A DNA stretch of 14,285 nucleotides, from positions 1 through 14,285 of the forward strand of contig NZ_UPZP01000055.1 of assembly GCF_900538805.1 (NCBI RefSeq), given 5' to 3'. Numbering within the stretch: position 1 is the first letter of the stretch; each line of letters opens with the position of its first letter. Below the pieces are notes generated by a model that was not told where the DNA came from, did no database searches, and worked only from the letters and a program-made list of their open reading frames with translations. Of the stretch, positions 14,178 to 14,285 are shown in pieces. The position numbers and the translations under genes were made by a program. This DNA is from an uncultured Dialister sp. (lineage in GTDB: Bacteria > Bacillota > Negativicutes > Veillonellales > Dialisteraceae).

Positions 14178-14285
14178 CCACTTCGGTTGTAGACTCAGAA
14201 AATTGCCCAAAATAACAGTAAGCTGTTCTCCGTATTGTCATCTCGAGCGGAGCTGCATGTCGATATGAGAGCAAAGGTATTTGGC
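14178..14285. other. Window-end intergenic sequence, possibly the start of a dispersed repeat
   Basis: No gene is visible. The segment from about 14236 (tgtcatctcgagcggagc) resembles the type of short dispersed intergenic element found in many bacterial genomes, but it is cut by the window edge and cannot be confirmed here. Confidence 0.2.

Noticed and set aside
14236..14285. Dispersed repeat or MITE at the right edge
   Set aside because: The element is cut by the window end and no second copy is in the window, so it is listed only as a weak possibility.

Overview
The window looks like a chromosomal segment of a Gram-negative-type (diderm) firmicute of the class Negativicutes, with a Veillonella/Dialister-like flavour; the genus cannot be fixed from the sequence alone. 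The reasons are a lipid A/Kdo biosynthesis operon of outer-membrane type, the use of LpxI instead of LpxH, strong firmicute-style Shine-Dalgarno boxes (AAAGGAG, GGAGGAGG), two TTG starts placed behind such boxes, and a single-chain pyruvate carboxylase. Every protein gene I can support lies on the minus strand, and no gene is cut by either window edge.

Right to left, in the direction of transcription: (1) 13707-14285 holds no gene. It contains a strong hairpin/terminator (14130-14177), an AT-rich stretch and the pyc promoter. (2) pyc (10278-13706) encodes a 1142-aa pyruvate carboxylase and ends at its own terminator (10232-10266). (3) sstT (8705-9964), a Na+/serine-threonine symporter, has a very good promoter (TTGCCA-17-TATACT), a roughly 140-nt leader with a long G.U-rich hairpin, a TTG start and a terminator (8657-8697). 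(4) 8241-8704 holds no protein gene, but contains nested stems whose G.U wobbles all favour a plus-strand RNA ending at the bidirectional terminator, as well as the minus-strand lpxI promoter. (5) The operon lpxI-lpxB-msbA-waaA-lpxK-kdsB-kdsA (317-8240) follows. (6) 1-316 holds no gene and contains an array of 8-bp repeats directly after kdsA.

The seven operon genes form one logical unit. LpxI and LpxB make lipid X and the lipid A disaccharide, LpxK adds the 4' phosphate, KdsA and KdsB make Kdo-8-phosphate and CMP-Kdo, WaaA transfers Kdo to lipid IVA, and MsbA flips the product across the inner membrane. All junctions are 4- or 11-bp overlaps except msbA/waaA. There, 197 bp carry an octamer array, an imperfect hairpin and a heptamer array before the waaA ribosome binding site.

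Most worth a second look are the two period-8 CTAG-containing arrays placed exactly behind kdsA and msbA, the candidate plus-strand structured RNA at about 8400-8697, the sstT leader hairpin, and a non-standard metal-site motif (HSHEGGG instead of the usual HTHDTSG) in the carboxyltransferase domain of pyruvate carboxylase. I found no CRISPR, tRNA, rRNA, transposase or phage feature.
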